Source: Perkinsus olseni (lineage: Eukaryota; Perkinsozoa; Perkinsida; Perkinsidae). From it: DNA of 49,736 bases. Shown piece by piece: positions 21,257 through 31,622 of the stretch. The translations under genes and the position numbers were made by a program. The notes under the pieces were generated by a model. That model saw only the letters and a program-made list of their open reading frames with translations. It ran no database searches and was not told where the DNA came from. The DNA lies in the NCBI GenBank assembly GCA_013115135.1, contig JABANP010000409.1, positions 1 to 49,736 of the forward strand, written 5' to 3'. How positions within the stretch are numbered: the first letter of the stretch is position 1; every line of letters starts with the position of its first letter.

Positions 21257-22214
21257 TCATGTCAAGGTGCGATCAATTTCAAAGTCATCTTCGAGACGAA
21301 CCCGAAGGTTGATGCCGCTGATGGTAGTCTCCCCAGAGCGTGAGTAACCTGCACATACCTCTGGACGACGGCGATTCATTCGAGACATACCAGAGTCGCT
21401 TTGCACTTGATAAAAGGAGGGCCTAGCTAGCAACTCCCCTGTGAGCTTCTCCTTTCGACAGAACTCAGCAGTTACCGTCATGGCCTCGGCCATCTTATGA
21501 ACACAAACCGGTCCGATGCCTGAGCGTGGCCAAGAGCGAGTCATCCAGACCTCATGATGAAGGTGGGGAGAAGCTCTCACCGTGCAGGTCCACGGGTGTC
21601 CTTTCTTTCAGTGAGCTGGTGATCGCTCCCGCCAGAGCGTGCACACGAGTGGCTGTTGAGACTATCAATGCTCGGGTCTCTTCTGGTAGCTCAGGGACCA
21701 GTGGAGCATCCGCTAAGCGAATCACTAGCCAGATCTCGTAGTCCCGCCGTTCTAAAGGACGTGCGCTTCCGGCTATGAGATGGTCAGAGAGCTTACGTGA
21801 GTTCATTATCATACCGGGGGCGGGGCCGGTGAAGTGAACGTTCAGAGGAGTGGCACGGCCGAAACGCTGTGCAGCTATGGTGGCTGCCTTCACTGCGCAG
21901 TTGATAGGATGGGCACCCATCTGAGGAGATCTACGGAGTATAACCGACGGTGATAGGGACCCACCCCCTGCAGGATGAGCGCGTCTCCAGGCTGTATGAG
22001 CACACCCTGAATCAACTGAGCCAACTCGCGAGCATCTGATGGGGAGAGCGCCGCCGTAGCGATGGGAGGAAGGGGATCTACCAGCCTCCTTCGAGACCCT
22101 GAACTTATCCTCAATAGCGAGTATCTCCGGCCCGGCACGGATTCCCCACATGTCTCGGTGTGCGGCGGATAGAGTGAGAAAGCCACGACATAGCGACGGC
22201 GGCCGTGGAAGCAT
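21257..22214 (-). CDS. Double-domain SpoVS-like protein, first of a tandem pair
   Basis: Six exons (22082-22214, 21965-22035, 21797-21920, 21581-21751, 21391-21519, 21257-21348) sum to 239 codons plus stop. Domain 1: KFRVSKEADARELAQLIQG, ALILQGMGAHPINCAVKAAT, PLNVHFTGPAPG, YEIWLVIRLAD. Domain 2: VHALAGAITSSLKERTPVDL, GIGPVCVHKMAEAMTVTAEF, ARPSFYQV, SGETTISGINLRVRLED. Each domain fits the SpoVS pattern: amphipathic helix, strand, G-x-G turn, helix, two strands. The N-terminal 35 residues (MLPRPPSLCRGFLTLSAAHR) could be an organelle presequence. Exon phases match those of the downstream paralogue, so the pair arose by duplication after the introns were in place. A transcription, RNA-binding or nucleoid role is possible, but nothing here decides it. 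Confidence 0.82.
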
Positions 22215-22386
22215 CGAAAACTGAGCGCTGGTGACTTATTCACCATTGGTAAACACAAGCTCGGCTGGCTGTGAGAATGCAATACTCTCCTGAGTCCAGT
22301 GAGAGTCAATTGTTGTGAAGTGGCTTCATTTCAATGGAAATAACAAGATACAAGATTGAATGATATTAACTGCAGAGGTCTCACGG

Positions 22387-23156
22387 TCATGACCTGCTAG
22401 GCGCAGCAGCCTCATCATCAGCGGCAACAGCAGCAGAAGCAGCCGCAGAAGCAGCAGCGGCGGCGGCGGCAGCGGCAGTATCATCATCATCATCATCAGC
22501 AGCAGCAGGTTGTGTTGGTGGTGCCCGACGTAGATCTGAGACTGTACAATACCAACGAAACGCGATGCTATCAGTCACAGTTCACCTTCCCTCTTCCCAC
22601 CCTCACGTCCCTCCTCGGCGGGCCCCTTCTTCGGATCTAACCTCAGCTGATTGCCCACCCCATCTACAGGCTCGCCGTCGGACTCTCCAGAGGACACTTC
22701 GACGGGCTTCGCATCATACCCCAGCACGGGCTCACTCTCTGATGACGTATCGCTATACACACTTGAGTCTTCTTCCTCGACCGGTCGCACCAGCCCCTGC
22801 TCTCTCAGCCTGCGGTACCGCTCCCTTATCTGCGGCTTTATGAACTTCTTCCAGTGCTCCTTCATACTCTGCCAGCTCCTCCCGGGCAGGACACCTGATC
22901 GTTCAACTGAGTAGAGGGATAGTGCCATAATGATGATGAGCTTACAATCCCGCTCAGCTTGCTTCCAGAAGCTATCTCCTTTGGTCGAAGGCGGTGGACG
23001 TCCCCTCATCCTAGCCCTCCTGCTGACCTCCTTCACATAGTGCTCCAACTTCACGTCCTCCACCATCGAATACTGTCTTCGTCTCTTGTCCTCCCGGTCC
23101 TCCCTGACGATCTGCTCCTCGAACCAGTACTCGTTGCCATCCTCTGAAGTTGCCAT
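22387..23156 (-). CDS. Rap1-type Myb domain protein with acidic and poly-Asp/poly-Ala tail
   Basis: Three exons (22946-23156, 22586-22906, 22387-22535) sum to 226 codons plus stop. The N-terminal half carries a Rap1/TRF-like Myb fold: YSMVEDVKLEHYVKEVSRRA, then KGDSFWKQAERD, then LPGRSWQSMKEHWKKFIKP; the three spaced aromatic positions and the SWQSMKEHW helix are the signature of that Myb class. A basic linker, an acidic Ser-rich region (EEEDSSVYSDTSSESEPVLG) and a tail of six Asp followed by runs of Ala complete it. A telomere or promoter DNA-binding role is typical of such domains but is inferred here. A 39-bp intron sits in the Myb domain at the same place and phase as in the neighbouring paralogue. 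Confidence 0.75.
22397..22510. repeat. Trinucleotide-rich low-complexity tract
   Basis: Runs of GCA/GCG/GCC and ATC triplets, read on the minus strand as poly-Ala and poly-Asp at the C-terminus of the Myb protein. The tract is in the coding frame of the inferred last exon and could vary in length between strains. Confidence 0.8.
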
Positions 23157-23633
23157 CGTTGATGTGAGAATGGAGCGAACAACTGCGAGCGAACAAGGTT
23201 ATACTAATCAGAAAAACTGTCCTATGCGCAACTTGCGCTCTTCGGAGCACAACCCGTAGCGGCATCTCCCGATCACTGAAATAGTGCACGATTCCGATCT
23301 ATCCCCATCAGATCGGGAGGGATGTGTAGCCTCGGGTCACGGAAAAGCACCCCTCACAATTCCTGAGCCACATCCCCCTGGCGCCAGAGCTAAGACGCGG
23401 AAGAGAGAACGATGGCCCGTAAGGATAAGGAGAGTCATCAAATCATCCAGCATCACTAGAGCGAATTCACTGTTCAGAGTACTGTTGATGAACTCGAGGC
23501 ACTCCTACACGTGTCGTAGAAACTCTTGGTGAATGTGGTAAAGATTAGGAGGAGACCAGCGAGGGCGCTAAACAAAGGCATGATGCTACCGTGGTGGTGA
23601 AGGGGGTGGTGGCAACAGCGGTAGGCGAACATT
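23157..23633. other. Spacer between the two Myb genes
   Basis: I find no gene. Short frames on both strands lack motifs. It contains the 3' end of the downstream-reading Myb paralogue and the promoter side of the larger Myb gene. Confidence 0.35.
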
Positions 23634-23996
23634 CTAACTCTGCATCAGCTCGGGCTGCAGGACTTTCTTCCAGTGCTCCTTGAGGCCTTGCCAGGGTCGG
23701 TCAACGGTGCCCGCTGATGATGATGACAGAATATCCTAACGTCCTGTTGATGGTGACCCACCTGCCCTGAGCTCTACCGCAGCTAGCTTCCAGAATTTGT
23801 CGCCCTTCAAGCTGAGTCGCCGTCTGCTGCTGGGTTTCCGTTCACGCATGTACTCAGCAACCTTACGTGTCACATACTCGACAATTGCCGCGTCCTCTTC
23901 GGCAGTGTAGGGGCCCTTCCTAGGAACTGAAGTCTCCTCTTTGAGGAAGTCCTTCAAAAGGGCGGTGGCCATGATAACAGAGCCAAGGACGATCAC
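23634..23996 (-). CDS. Small Rap1-type Myb domain protein
   Basis: Two exons (23762-23996, 23634-23713) give 104 codons plus stop with a 48-bp intron. The protein is almost only the Myb domain: PYTAEEDAAIVEYVTRKVAE, a basic loop (RERKPSSRRRLSLKGDKFWK), AVELRA, then VDRPWQGLKEHWKKVLQP. It is homologous to the Myb domain of the gene just downstream, with the intron at the same phase-1 position. It lacks the acidic and Ala-rich tail. The start could be the ATG at 23996 or the one eight codons later (MATALLKD). DNA binding is expected from the fold; the target is unknown. Confidence 0.7.
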
Positions 23997-24117
23997 GAAC
24001 TACTCGAGTACTAGCGGACCCATTAGCAGATAGCCCTCAGGGTTCTGGCACAACACGGTTAAGCAAAGAATACGCTAATTTAGCCGGAGTGAGAACAGTA
24101 AGATGTAAAAATCCGAG

Positions 24118-25673
24118 TCAATCTTCTTTCGTATGCCTGGCAGGCGATCGCGGGGTACTTTCCAATAGAAAACTCGTGATTTTATTGTGAGCCTCGAAAG
24201 AAGCCTCGTCGTCCAGGCAAAGCTCCCTGATAGAGAAGGATGACCTAAACTCCACGACCGTACACCTACGGCTCAGTGGCACGAGCGATGGACAGGCGGG
24301 TGGCATTCGCTAGGTCTTCGCCGGTCGAAGCAGCAGCATCCGATGGGCATACCTGAACGGCAGCACGAGAGCAGCGCTCCTCACTATAACGTGAGTGGTA
24401 GGGTACTTACTTCAGGTAGCCAGTAGACGTCACAGTGCATGTCCTCAATACAGGCCAGAGCGAGGAAGATGAGGACGTGGCAGAGGAGATCAAGGCAGGT
24501 GTAGGAGCAATGGTCAGAGGTGTATGCAAGCTTCACAGGCTGCACCTGACCACACCACAACGCTCGACATAGCTGTTGTGAGTGGACGGTGCGGTACTGG
24601 TAAAAGACTCTCAAATGCTCCCTTCCGGAACTTCATCAATGATCTGCCGTTGGTCGTGGTGCCCTCGGGGAAGATGCACAGCTGGAACTGTGTCGAACCG
24701 CTCATGACGCCTAGGCAGCGTCATCATCTCAGAGATCACATCGGGCTGGTAGAACTCACGTTCCTGCTTGTCCCTTATCTTTCCCACGACCTCCTCGCGC
24801 TCCTTGGGGCACTTGCTACGGCTGACGAACCTGAGCTACACTCAAGAGGCGTTCTGCTCCGCCCTCCGAGTTACACGCAATCAAAAGCTCGAGCAAGCTG
24901 GCCGATGAGGAACATATCTCTGACGTCCTTCTTTGCCACAAAGGACAGGGGAGTGGCACCACAGCTCTCGAGGACCTGTTCAAGGATACTTCCGAGTGTG
25001 ATGGTATTAAAACTGACGCGGTTAACTTCCTACGTATATATCGAGATACGACACGTGATTGACTGCCACTGTTGGGACCTTTCTCGGAGAAAGGCGCTCG
25101 CCATGTTGTCTCACTGTGAGGCCTGACGGGAGGGTTTGATGGGCAGTCACATGGAGGGGAGTGTTACCTAGTACACGGAGGATGATGTTGGCGCAGACAG
25201 GGACGGCGGTCGAGAGTAACTTCTCCGATGGTATCAAGCAGATGATGATGGCGAGGACATGTAGGGACGTAACGACGGCTATCTTCACGGGCACGGCCGT
25301 TGATGCCGCTATCTGAGACAATGACGGAAATCTTCGCTGTGAGCAGCGATATGTCAAATGAGAAGATTCGCAAAGATATCCGCCCGAAGGTAGAGCTTAC
25401 CATGAGAAAAAGGTAATTAAGATTGCGAGGTGACGGGCGAATGAAGGACTTCCATGATGGAGGTACATGACCTGACTCGGTAAGAAAACTGAGCGCCAGC
25501 TGCCAGAGTTACGAGGCCTCACCAAAAACTCTGATGATTTTATCGGTGTCGCAAAGCATCGCCTGCTTGTAGGACAGATGCATACCAATGATGCATGCCA
25601 AAGTGAGAAGGGCGTAGCCCAACACGGAAACGACCATGAACCCCTCGTAAACTGAGTATCCCTGTGATGCCAT
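24118..25673 (-). CDS. PlsC-family lysophospholipid acyltransferase
   Basis: Transfers an acyl chain to a lysophospholipid at a membrane. The minus-strand exons begin MASQGYSVYEGFMVVSVLGY, a membrane-anchor segment, then a second hydrophobic region (VVTSLHVLAIIICLIP). Catalytic motifs follow: VAVNHVSYLDIY (H-x4-D), LSFVAKKDVRDMFLIGQLAR, and FPEGTTTNGRSLMKFRKGAF (the glycerophosphate-binding FPEG block). A last hydrophobic stretch (CLDLLCHVLIFLALACIED) and VYWLPEVCPSDAA come after. The layout resembles LPCAT/LPEAT enzymes. Introns are about 45-65 bp. The last exon, ending near 24118 or 24300, is uncertain because two frames compete there. Substrate preference cannot be read. Confidence 0.82.
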
Positions 25674-25912
25674 CATCGCAGGGAGTCAACTAAGGCGAAA
25701 ACAATACTCACCACCCTTGCAACAACAATAACGCTGGTAAATCTGCAGAAACATGTGAACAGAAACACAATTGGAGCATGCATTGGGTCATTCAACTTCC
25801 AGCGTGATTGAGCAGAATCCGCCGCTGTCATGTAGAGAGAGATGCACGGGATGGTCACGGTAGTCGGTGGTGCCACGGTGGACTATGGCTGCCCTCGGCC
25901 TTCGAGCTGCGG

Positions 25913-28109
25913 CTACACCCCGAGCTGAAACGACCATGATGTGAGCCGCTGATCAACGATTGCCTTACCCACAGCACCAGCCAGCTGGGAAGGGCTGACC
26001 CCCACGTTGTCGCCGTTAGTAACATGCAGAAGTCCTCGAGGGGCCAGATGCGGCACGGCCTTGGCTACCACGGTCTCGATACTGTGCAGCTTGGCATCTA
26101 TGAACGCCGCCGACATACCATCCGAGCGCTCCATCAGCAACGCCTCACTTTTGGATTTCCGTTCTGTCTTGTCAGCTATGGTGGGCGGGTCGACTATGAT
26201 GACATTGTAGCGGGTACTGTCGGGCAGCGCTTGCAGGTACTGTTCAACAGAGTTGTGTACCTGAGGAAGGGGAGTACGGATGGAAGGAGGGAGGCTATTG
26301 GTTTGCCTACGAATTGGACGACGCCTTTCCGAATTCCATTTTCCTCACAACTGAGCTGACCGAGTCGAAGGGCTTCTGCGTCTTTGTCAACACAAACCAC
26401 CTGACGAGGTTCATTCGTCGATCAACAGCCTGGACCAGATCCAGGAAACGAAGAGTGCAAACTCGAACGGAAACTGAGGGTTTCTGTCTTCTGGCCAACC
26501 CCTCTGACGTAGTCTTCGCTGGAAAAAGTTTCCGAGTGCAAACTCCTTCCCCTTCTCCGGTTTCAGCGTAAATAGTTTCCATCGTTGAAATTTGACCACC
26601 GGAATAATGTCGATAACGGCTACGTTACCATCGCCGCTTCGGAGGTGGAGGGCGCGTGAGTAGTAGTAGCCTCGAGAGAATGTCCATCTACCTTCGATTT
26701 AGAGTGATGGAGTGATTGCAGCAGTTGTATGGCATATGAGCCACTGTAGCTGTACAGGTCCAAGGTTGATAATGAGCTGCCCGATGGTGCCATGGTAGAT
26801 GCCAGCCTTTGGAGGGTCGACCTGTCCGAGCGACGATTGAGAAGGTATCCTGAAGTGGAGGAGGCCAGGTCCGACAAGTTGCTGAAGTTTATCCTAGGGT
26901 AAAAGCAGAGGACAACACGATGAGCCGCACGCTGGGGGCGGGAGATTATCAGCAGCCCGAAGGATGCGTTCCTGATGATTCGATTGTGGACGCTCAAGTC
27001 GCCAGACCGAGGCTTTCCTGACCGCTGCGACTTGGTGCGATGAGAGCTTACCAGGATTGTCTTTTATGTCAACGGCCATCAACACGCCATTTTCGTTGAT
27101 GATGACTATCGTATTGTCACTAGCCTCTCCAGATGGCGAGTCATGTGGCCCGTCGAAAGTGACGTCAGACAGCCCTGCTGGCCGTACCAACTATGAGGGA
27201 GGGAATGGCGGCGGCCTTCACGTGCCCACCGTTACCTCGCTATAAGCCTGCTGCTTCCCACCGCCAGCTTCCGAATATACGAACAGGGCTGTACTAGGCT
27301 CAGCACAGTGGACCTTTTCAACAGCCTTGATGAAGCTGAGGAGGGAGCCTTCAAGGCCCACGTTGGACAGCCGCATTACTATCACCGGACAGGGAGAGCC
27401 AACGAACCTACAGGAGGACAGTTTCGGTGAACTCAGGCGGCGGTCACCACACTTGTCGATGTAAAGTCCCGGGATGCCGTCGGACTCGCCGTGGAAAAGC
27501 CGGCAGCTGATGCTGTTCCCCGCCGAATCGTTTGCGAAAAACATCTCTCGGCGTTGAAGTGCCCTCTCGAGGAGGTGAATCGTGAAGCGCTGGTCGAAGA
27601 CGCAATACCTGCGAGGTGAATGGTGACCTGCTCAAACGACTGAGCTATCACTCACGGGTCTAAGTCAACTATTCTGCCATAGACCACAGTCTTCTTAGGA
27701 TCCACCAATGCCACCGCTGTGGGCGAATCCGGGAGGGATGATTCATCAGCCCCACTCAAAAGGACATTGCACAACACAGGAGGCATGCCGTCGAGTTCCT
27801 GCGGGTTTTCGACCTCCGACTTGTAACTGACCACGCACAGCTGGACGGAGAGACTTCCCAGGGATGGCCTACATCCACCCAGCTCGAGGGCTCTGACCAA
27901 GCCTCTGGGCTGCAGCGGAGCCGATCTTCAACCGCGGCCTGGTCGACACCGAGTCTCGCAATGTCGATGCTACACCTGCTCGCAGCGGAGATAGCCGTAT
28001 GGCGAGGGGGGCCCCACAGCGGAACATTACAACCGCCTGCTGGATGAACTTGGAACGAACCACCCGAATTCTGTGACTTCAAACTGAACTGATATCGACT
28101 AAGAAACAT
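25913..28109 (-). CDS. RlmI-type SAM-dependent RNA methyltransferase, divergent
   Basis: Resembles bacterial 23S rRNA m5C methyltransferases with an N-terminal PUA-like part. Pieces in order: GHPWEVSPS, DPKKTVVYGRIVDLD, FTIHLLERALQRREMF, RLFHGESDGIPGLYIDKCGD, IINENGVLMAVDI, FGLLIISRPQRAAHRVV (counterpart of the TGFFLDQRxNR block), LDLYSYSGSYAIQ (motif I), VVCVDKDAEALRL, YNVIIVDPPTIADK (DPP motif) and a C-terminal stretch to the stop at 25913-25915. Introns include 26401-26691 (291 bp) and a 49-bp one before VHNSVEQYL. ATG 28109 lies 2 bp after the Alba stop; the real start could be further in. The LDQR-like block is degenerate, so RNA target and activity are uncertain. Confidence 0.72.
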
Positions 28110-28111
28110 CG

Positions 28112-28632
28112 TTATCGCTCCCTAAAGATGGTCACCAGCGTGATCTCCGGAGGCGTGAAGGAAGCATCAACATCATCCTCGGGAGCTCGGCGTAGCACAT
28201 CCGTGCCAGCCTCCTGGTCGAACTCGAGGATGAAGTCTTGTGGCTTTGCCGCGGCATCACTCTCTCTGGTCTCCACTGTATACCGGAACCCATGACCAGA
28301 TGGAAGCCGCCGTAGCGCGTACCTATCATTGGTGACAATTATTTTCAAGCCGTGAAAGAATTTGAAGGCTACTTCGCAACCCGCTCGGCTATTCGTCTGC
28401 ATGTGCGACCCATCCCCTGGATGAGAACCTGATGCCAACAGAATAGTAACAGTGGAAGTGTCGATGCTACTACCTTCGACTTTTGCTTCTCCACGATCGC
28501 CTCCAGCACTTTATCAACATACATCTGGATCGGTCTATCTCTGCTCACCACAACGTCGATAGAAGTTCCCTCAAGTGGGGTCCTCGGAGTGTACCGAAGC
28601 TTCACCGAGGAGCTGCCAGAATCTACCATCAT
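28112..28632 (-). CDS. Alba-domain protein (Rpp25/Mdp2-like)
   Basis: Alba proteins bind RNA or DNA; eukaryotic ones include RNase P/MRP subunits and parasite translation regulators. Three exons (28474-28632, 28373-28428, 28112-28322) sum to 141 codons plus stop. The fold is read across the first junction: IDVVVSRDRPIQMYVDKVLE, then KVLIQGMGRTCRRIAERVAK, with the GMG turn and the R/K-P-x-x-Y-V strand-helix start typical of Alba. The C-terminus (FRYTVETRESD, DDVDASFTPPEITLVTI) resembles the long-branch Rpp25 form. The start is one of two consecutive ATGs. The stop is followed after 2 bp by the ATG of the next gene. Confidence 0.75.
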
Positions 28633-28857
28633 ACACCCATAAACTGGAAACGTGAACATGCATGCAGCGTCCGTATCAACGCAAGGCCATCGAAGGCTAG
28701 AAACAAAAGCTCTCGCTGTGTATGCGTTATTAGACCACTTAACGACATCAAACAACCGCGATGGTGGCCGACTCCGATCGACGTCGATTCTCGGAAGTTC
28801 GTTTCCTGATGGAGAAGCATGACGCCTGGGGTTCTCCCCAGTGCTCCTAGCCGCGAC

Positions 28858-30090
28858 TTACGGGACGGTGGCGTCTGAGCTAGGATATCCCACAGGCATC
28901 AGGAGATACACCTTCTCATTGGCTGGCCTGTTGAGGATGTTCCTGATGGCCGACTCCGCCCCCATCGGTGTTGAAGTTAGAGTGACCTGCGATGCGGAGG
29001 GGTATGAAGAGCGGAAGGATAGGTATTAGTACCAGTCCGGCGTTGTGTAAGGCACAGATGAGCATACCGGCTGCGATGCCGCAGGACTGTTCCACGTAGT
29101 AATGTTCTTGACGTTCGCCTGACATGTGAGTACCGCCGCGCAGCAGGTAGACCCAGATGGGACTAACCTGTGGATGCATCGACTCTATAGTTCTGCTTCA
29201 TCATAACAATAAGATAAGGTGCTTCCGACAAGTACGGCTTAGCCACCTACAAACAGTTGTGAAGTGAACATCGACCAACCGCAGCAGCAGCAGTACTACC
29301 CGTCCATCACGGTGTAGGTCCCCAACCATCGGTGTCACGTCCTTCACCCAGCTACGCCGCATACGGCGATCGTAGTTCAGCTGCTCTTCACGTTCCACCA
29401 CGTCACCTGAGGGCACCTCTCGCCTTGTGTTCCGTCATTCCCGACAAAGTCCTACGTATGCTTTCCTTAGCTTGTTGATTTTGAACTATAACAAACGTCC
29501 AGGGCTGGAGGTGTGCCCCACTAGGAGCAGTGCAGGCGGTCCTCACTGCGGTCATAACCACACTCAAGGGCACATCCTCCTTAGAGTAAAATCTAATGGA
29601 CCTGCGCCAAGACTTCAACATCATCGAAGCACTCAGCGAACAACCGCCATGATGACCTTCTCGTGTTCATAAGTCTGAGGAACTTGCCAGCATTGTCCTC
29701 CATCTCGCCTTGATTTTGACGGTCGTGCCTGAGGGCGGTAGTGGTAGTGATGGCAGAACGAGCTGGACCGCACCTGAAAATTTCGTGACCCTGTAGGACC
29801 TCCTCCTCTGCAAGATGGTTGTCAGGATTGGCTACGAGCGACCCTGAACGAGGACGGCAGGATTTCCTCGTGATATCTGAGAAGACAAACATTTCGCAGG
29901 GCCCAGGCTTCCCTCCCAGGGACCCCCTCGTAGTACATTGATAAGTGGCAAAGAGGCCTACAGCACCAGCAGCACCAGCGGCTAGGCATACCCCAATCTT
30001 AGTGGTATCACTTAGGTTGTTGATGGTAGAGGAAGAGCGCAGGTCGTGGAGGGTCTGCATTGTAAAATTAAAAACTGCCAGGGGAACCAT
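28858..30090 (-). CDS. Iodotyrosine (halotyrosine) deiodinase homologue, membrane-anchored
   Basis: An FMN nitroreductase-fold enzyme; animal members reductively remove iodide from iodotyrosines. Eight exons (29937-30090, 29774-29876, 29657-29728, 29456-29601, 29300-29406, 29168-29246, 29033-29118, 28858-28986) sum to 291 codons plus stop. An N-terminal hydrophobic anchor (KIGVCLAAGAAGAVGLFATY) precedes the domain. Motifs: NTRRSIRFYSKEDVP, TAPSGAHLQPWTFVIV, VEREEQLNYDRRMRRSWVKD, AKPYLSEAPYLIVMM, EQSCGIAAGMLICALHNAGL, TLTSTPMGAESAIRNIL, MPVGYPSSDATVP. Residues matching human Glu157, Tyr161 and Lys182, the lid that holds iodotyrosine and marks the family off from general nitroreductases, are Glu166, Tyr170 and Lys197, with about six extra residues in the lid. 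Substrate in a protist is unknown. Confidence 0.88.
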
Positions 30091-30179
30091 TCTGCGTGGT
30101 TGGACCTACCAAAATCCCGAGAGCCTACTCAACGTTCGCGGAAGCAACATCAAGTGTCATGCGCAGGCGCTCAGCACGT

Positions 30180-30719
30180 CTACGCTCTCTTCACCGACGC
30201 CAGCTCGCCCATCACAGCATTGATTCTTCGGTCGTATCGCTGCATTACCGCCTTCAACGCATCCGTTTCCAACTTCAACGTCCGATGATACTCCTCCCAC
30301 CGGGACTCGTGCTGAGTATGACTGAGTGTGGGGCCAATACCCCGGCTGTGAGTGCAGTACATGATCATCATGCTTGGTGCGGAGATCCGCGAAGTCCTTC
30401 TCTAGGCCCTCCATCTAACACGATAAGGATCAACCTTCGCTGTCGGGTGGGCATCGCACAACATCCTGTTCCACCCTCTCCACAGCTGCAGTGCACTCAT
30501 CCTCAACTGTCTTTGACATTTCTAGGAACTCCTCCACCTGGCCCATCGCAGCTGTTACTGAGTTCTGAGACGCCACAACGTGATCACCAGTCCCTACTCG
30601 AAATCTACCCCGACACTCCTTATTTCATCATTAGCAATGCCTAGGAGCGCCTCCAGGTCCGCCAGCCGAGTGCGGAGGCTCCGACCCTCCCCTTCCTCAA
30701 GCTGCTCGGTGTGAGCCAT
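30180..30719 (-). CDS. Small coiled-coil protein, 130 residues
   Basis: Four exons (30615-30719, 30463-30564, 30361-30414, 30180-30311), all phase 0, with introns of 48-50 bp, give 130 codons plus stop. The protein is mostly helical with heptad patterning: EGRSLRTRLADLEALLGI, VTAAMGQVEEFLEMSKTVED, MEGLEKDFADLRTKHDD, ESRWEEYHRTLKLETDAL, RRINAVMGELASVKRA. The size and all-helical content resemble subunits of dynactin, BLOC or kinetochore complexes, but I cannot choose among them. It sits 89 bp upstream of the deiodinase-like gene on the same strand. Confidence 0.72.
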
Positions 30720-30792
30720 GCCAGGGTCACCCCCAGTTACACTCTATTATACTTCAACACGACACAACCATGACGAACTCAGAAACATGAAT

Positions 30793-31472
30793 TTATGAGC
30801 GAGGCTTGGCCGGGGATCCTAGCCTCTCCGGCTGCCATTCAGCGTTCTCCTTCCACAATCCACTTGAGCGTTCCCCTTCCTCGGAGACGTATACTTCCTT
30901 CTTCCACACTGGTACCTCGGCTTTCAATAAATCTATTGCCTCAGAGACGAAGTCCTACAGATAGGGAGACCTCTGCCCCTCATCTCTGGTCATCTCAAGC
31001 ACTCACTATGGCTGCTCTCCGGTGAACACTAGCAGCTGTTATGATGATACTCGCCTCTCCCACATTGACACGACCCAACCGGTGGAACGCGTAAACCGCC
31101 AGCACCGGGTGACGCTCCGGTGCCGCTAAAGTGGTGACTATCTGAAAGGAGCTGAGGTCATTATTAGTGCAAAGAGTGCTCCAATCACTTCTAGCATTTT
31201 CTTCTCTGCCATGCTCGTATGAGCTTCGTACACCAAGTATTCCTGAGCAGAACAATTGAGGACCGACTGCCAGCCAGGATAATCCTCCCTCCGTCAAACA
31301 AGGCTACTACCACTCGCTCTCCCTTCCCGCTGCCTTCATCTCTCCTAGTGACCCCGACAAAACTGCTGATTCCGCCAGCCCGGCCGCCACTAGCTGCAGT
31401 CACAAAATCCACAGATGCACTAGCGTCCAAGGGAGAGTGTGTGAGGGAGATGTGTATCGACGAGGCATCCAT
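30793..31472 (-). CDS. Molybdopterin synthase catalytic subunit MoaE/MOCS2B
   Basis: Forms the dithiolene of molybdenum cofactor with the small subunit MoaD. Four exons (31311-31472, 31189-31242, 31007-31141, 30793-30954), all phase 0, give 170 codons plus stop. Motifs in family order: IHISLTHSPLDASASVDFVT, GGISSFVGVTRRD, VEYLVYEAHTSMAEKKMLE, YAFHRLGRVNVGEASIIITA, SVHRRAAIDFVSEAIDLLK, AEVPVWKKEVY with the two active-site-region lysines, then EWQPE. Introns are 47-68 bp. The start is the ATG at 31472. No other Moco gene is in the window, so the pathway must be encoded elsewhere. Confidence 0.92.
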
Positions 31473-31527
31473 GCTGAGGGTGTTACAGTACAACTATTAA
31501 CTGGCAATGACATACCTGCCCCCCCCG

Positions 31528-31622
31528 TTCAAAGTAAATCTGAGACTCAGAATCGCTTCTGGGATTGATTCTTATGCGTAAAATGCGGTTCCAGAATCGA
31601 TTCTGAGTTCGGAATTGGTTTA
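31528..31622. repeat. Short inverted-repeat element, copy 2 (MITE-like)
   Basis: About 95 bp beginning near AAATCTGAGACTCAGAATCG and ending CGATTCTGAGTTCGGAATTG, imperfect inverted repeats, with the core GTAAAATGCGGTTCCAGAAT. It is related to the copy at 12330-12421. It lies between genes, about 55 bp upstream of the MoaE start. Confidence 0.6.

Noticed and set aside
22397..22510. CRISPR-like or tandem repeat array
   Set aside because: It is a trinucleotide coding tract for Ala and Asp; there are no repeat-spacer units.
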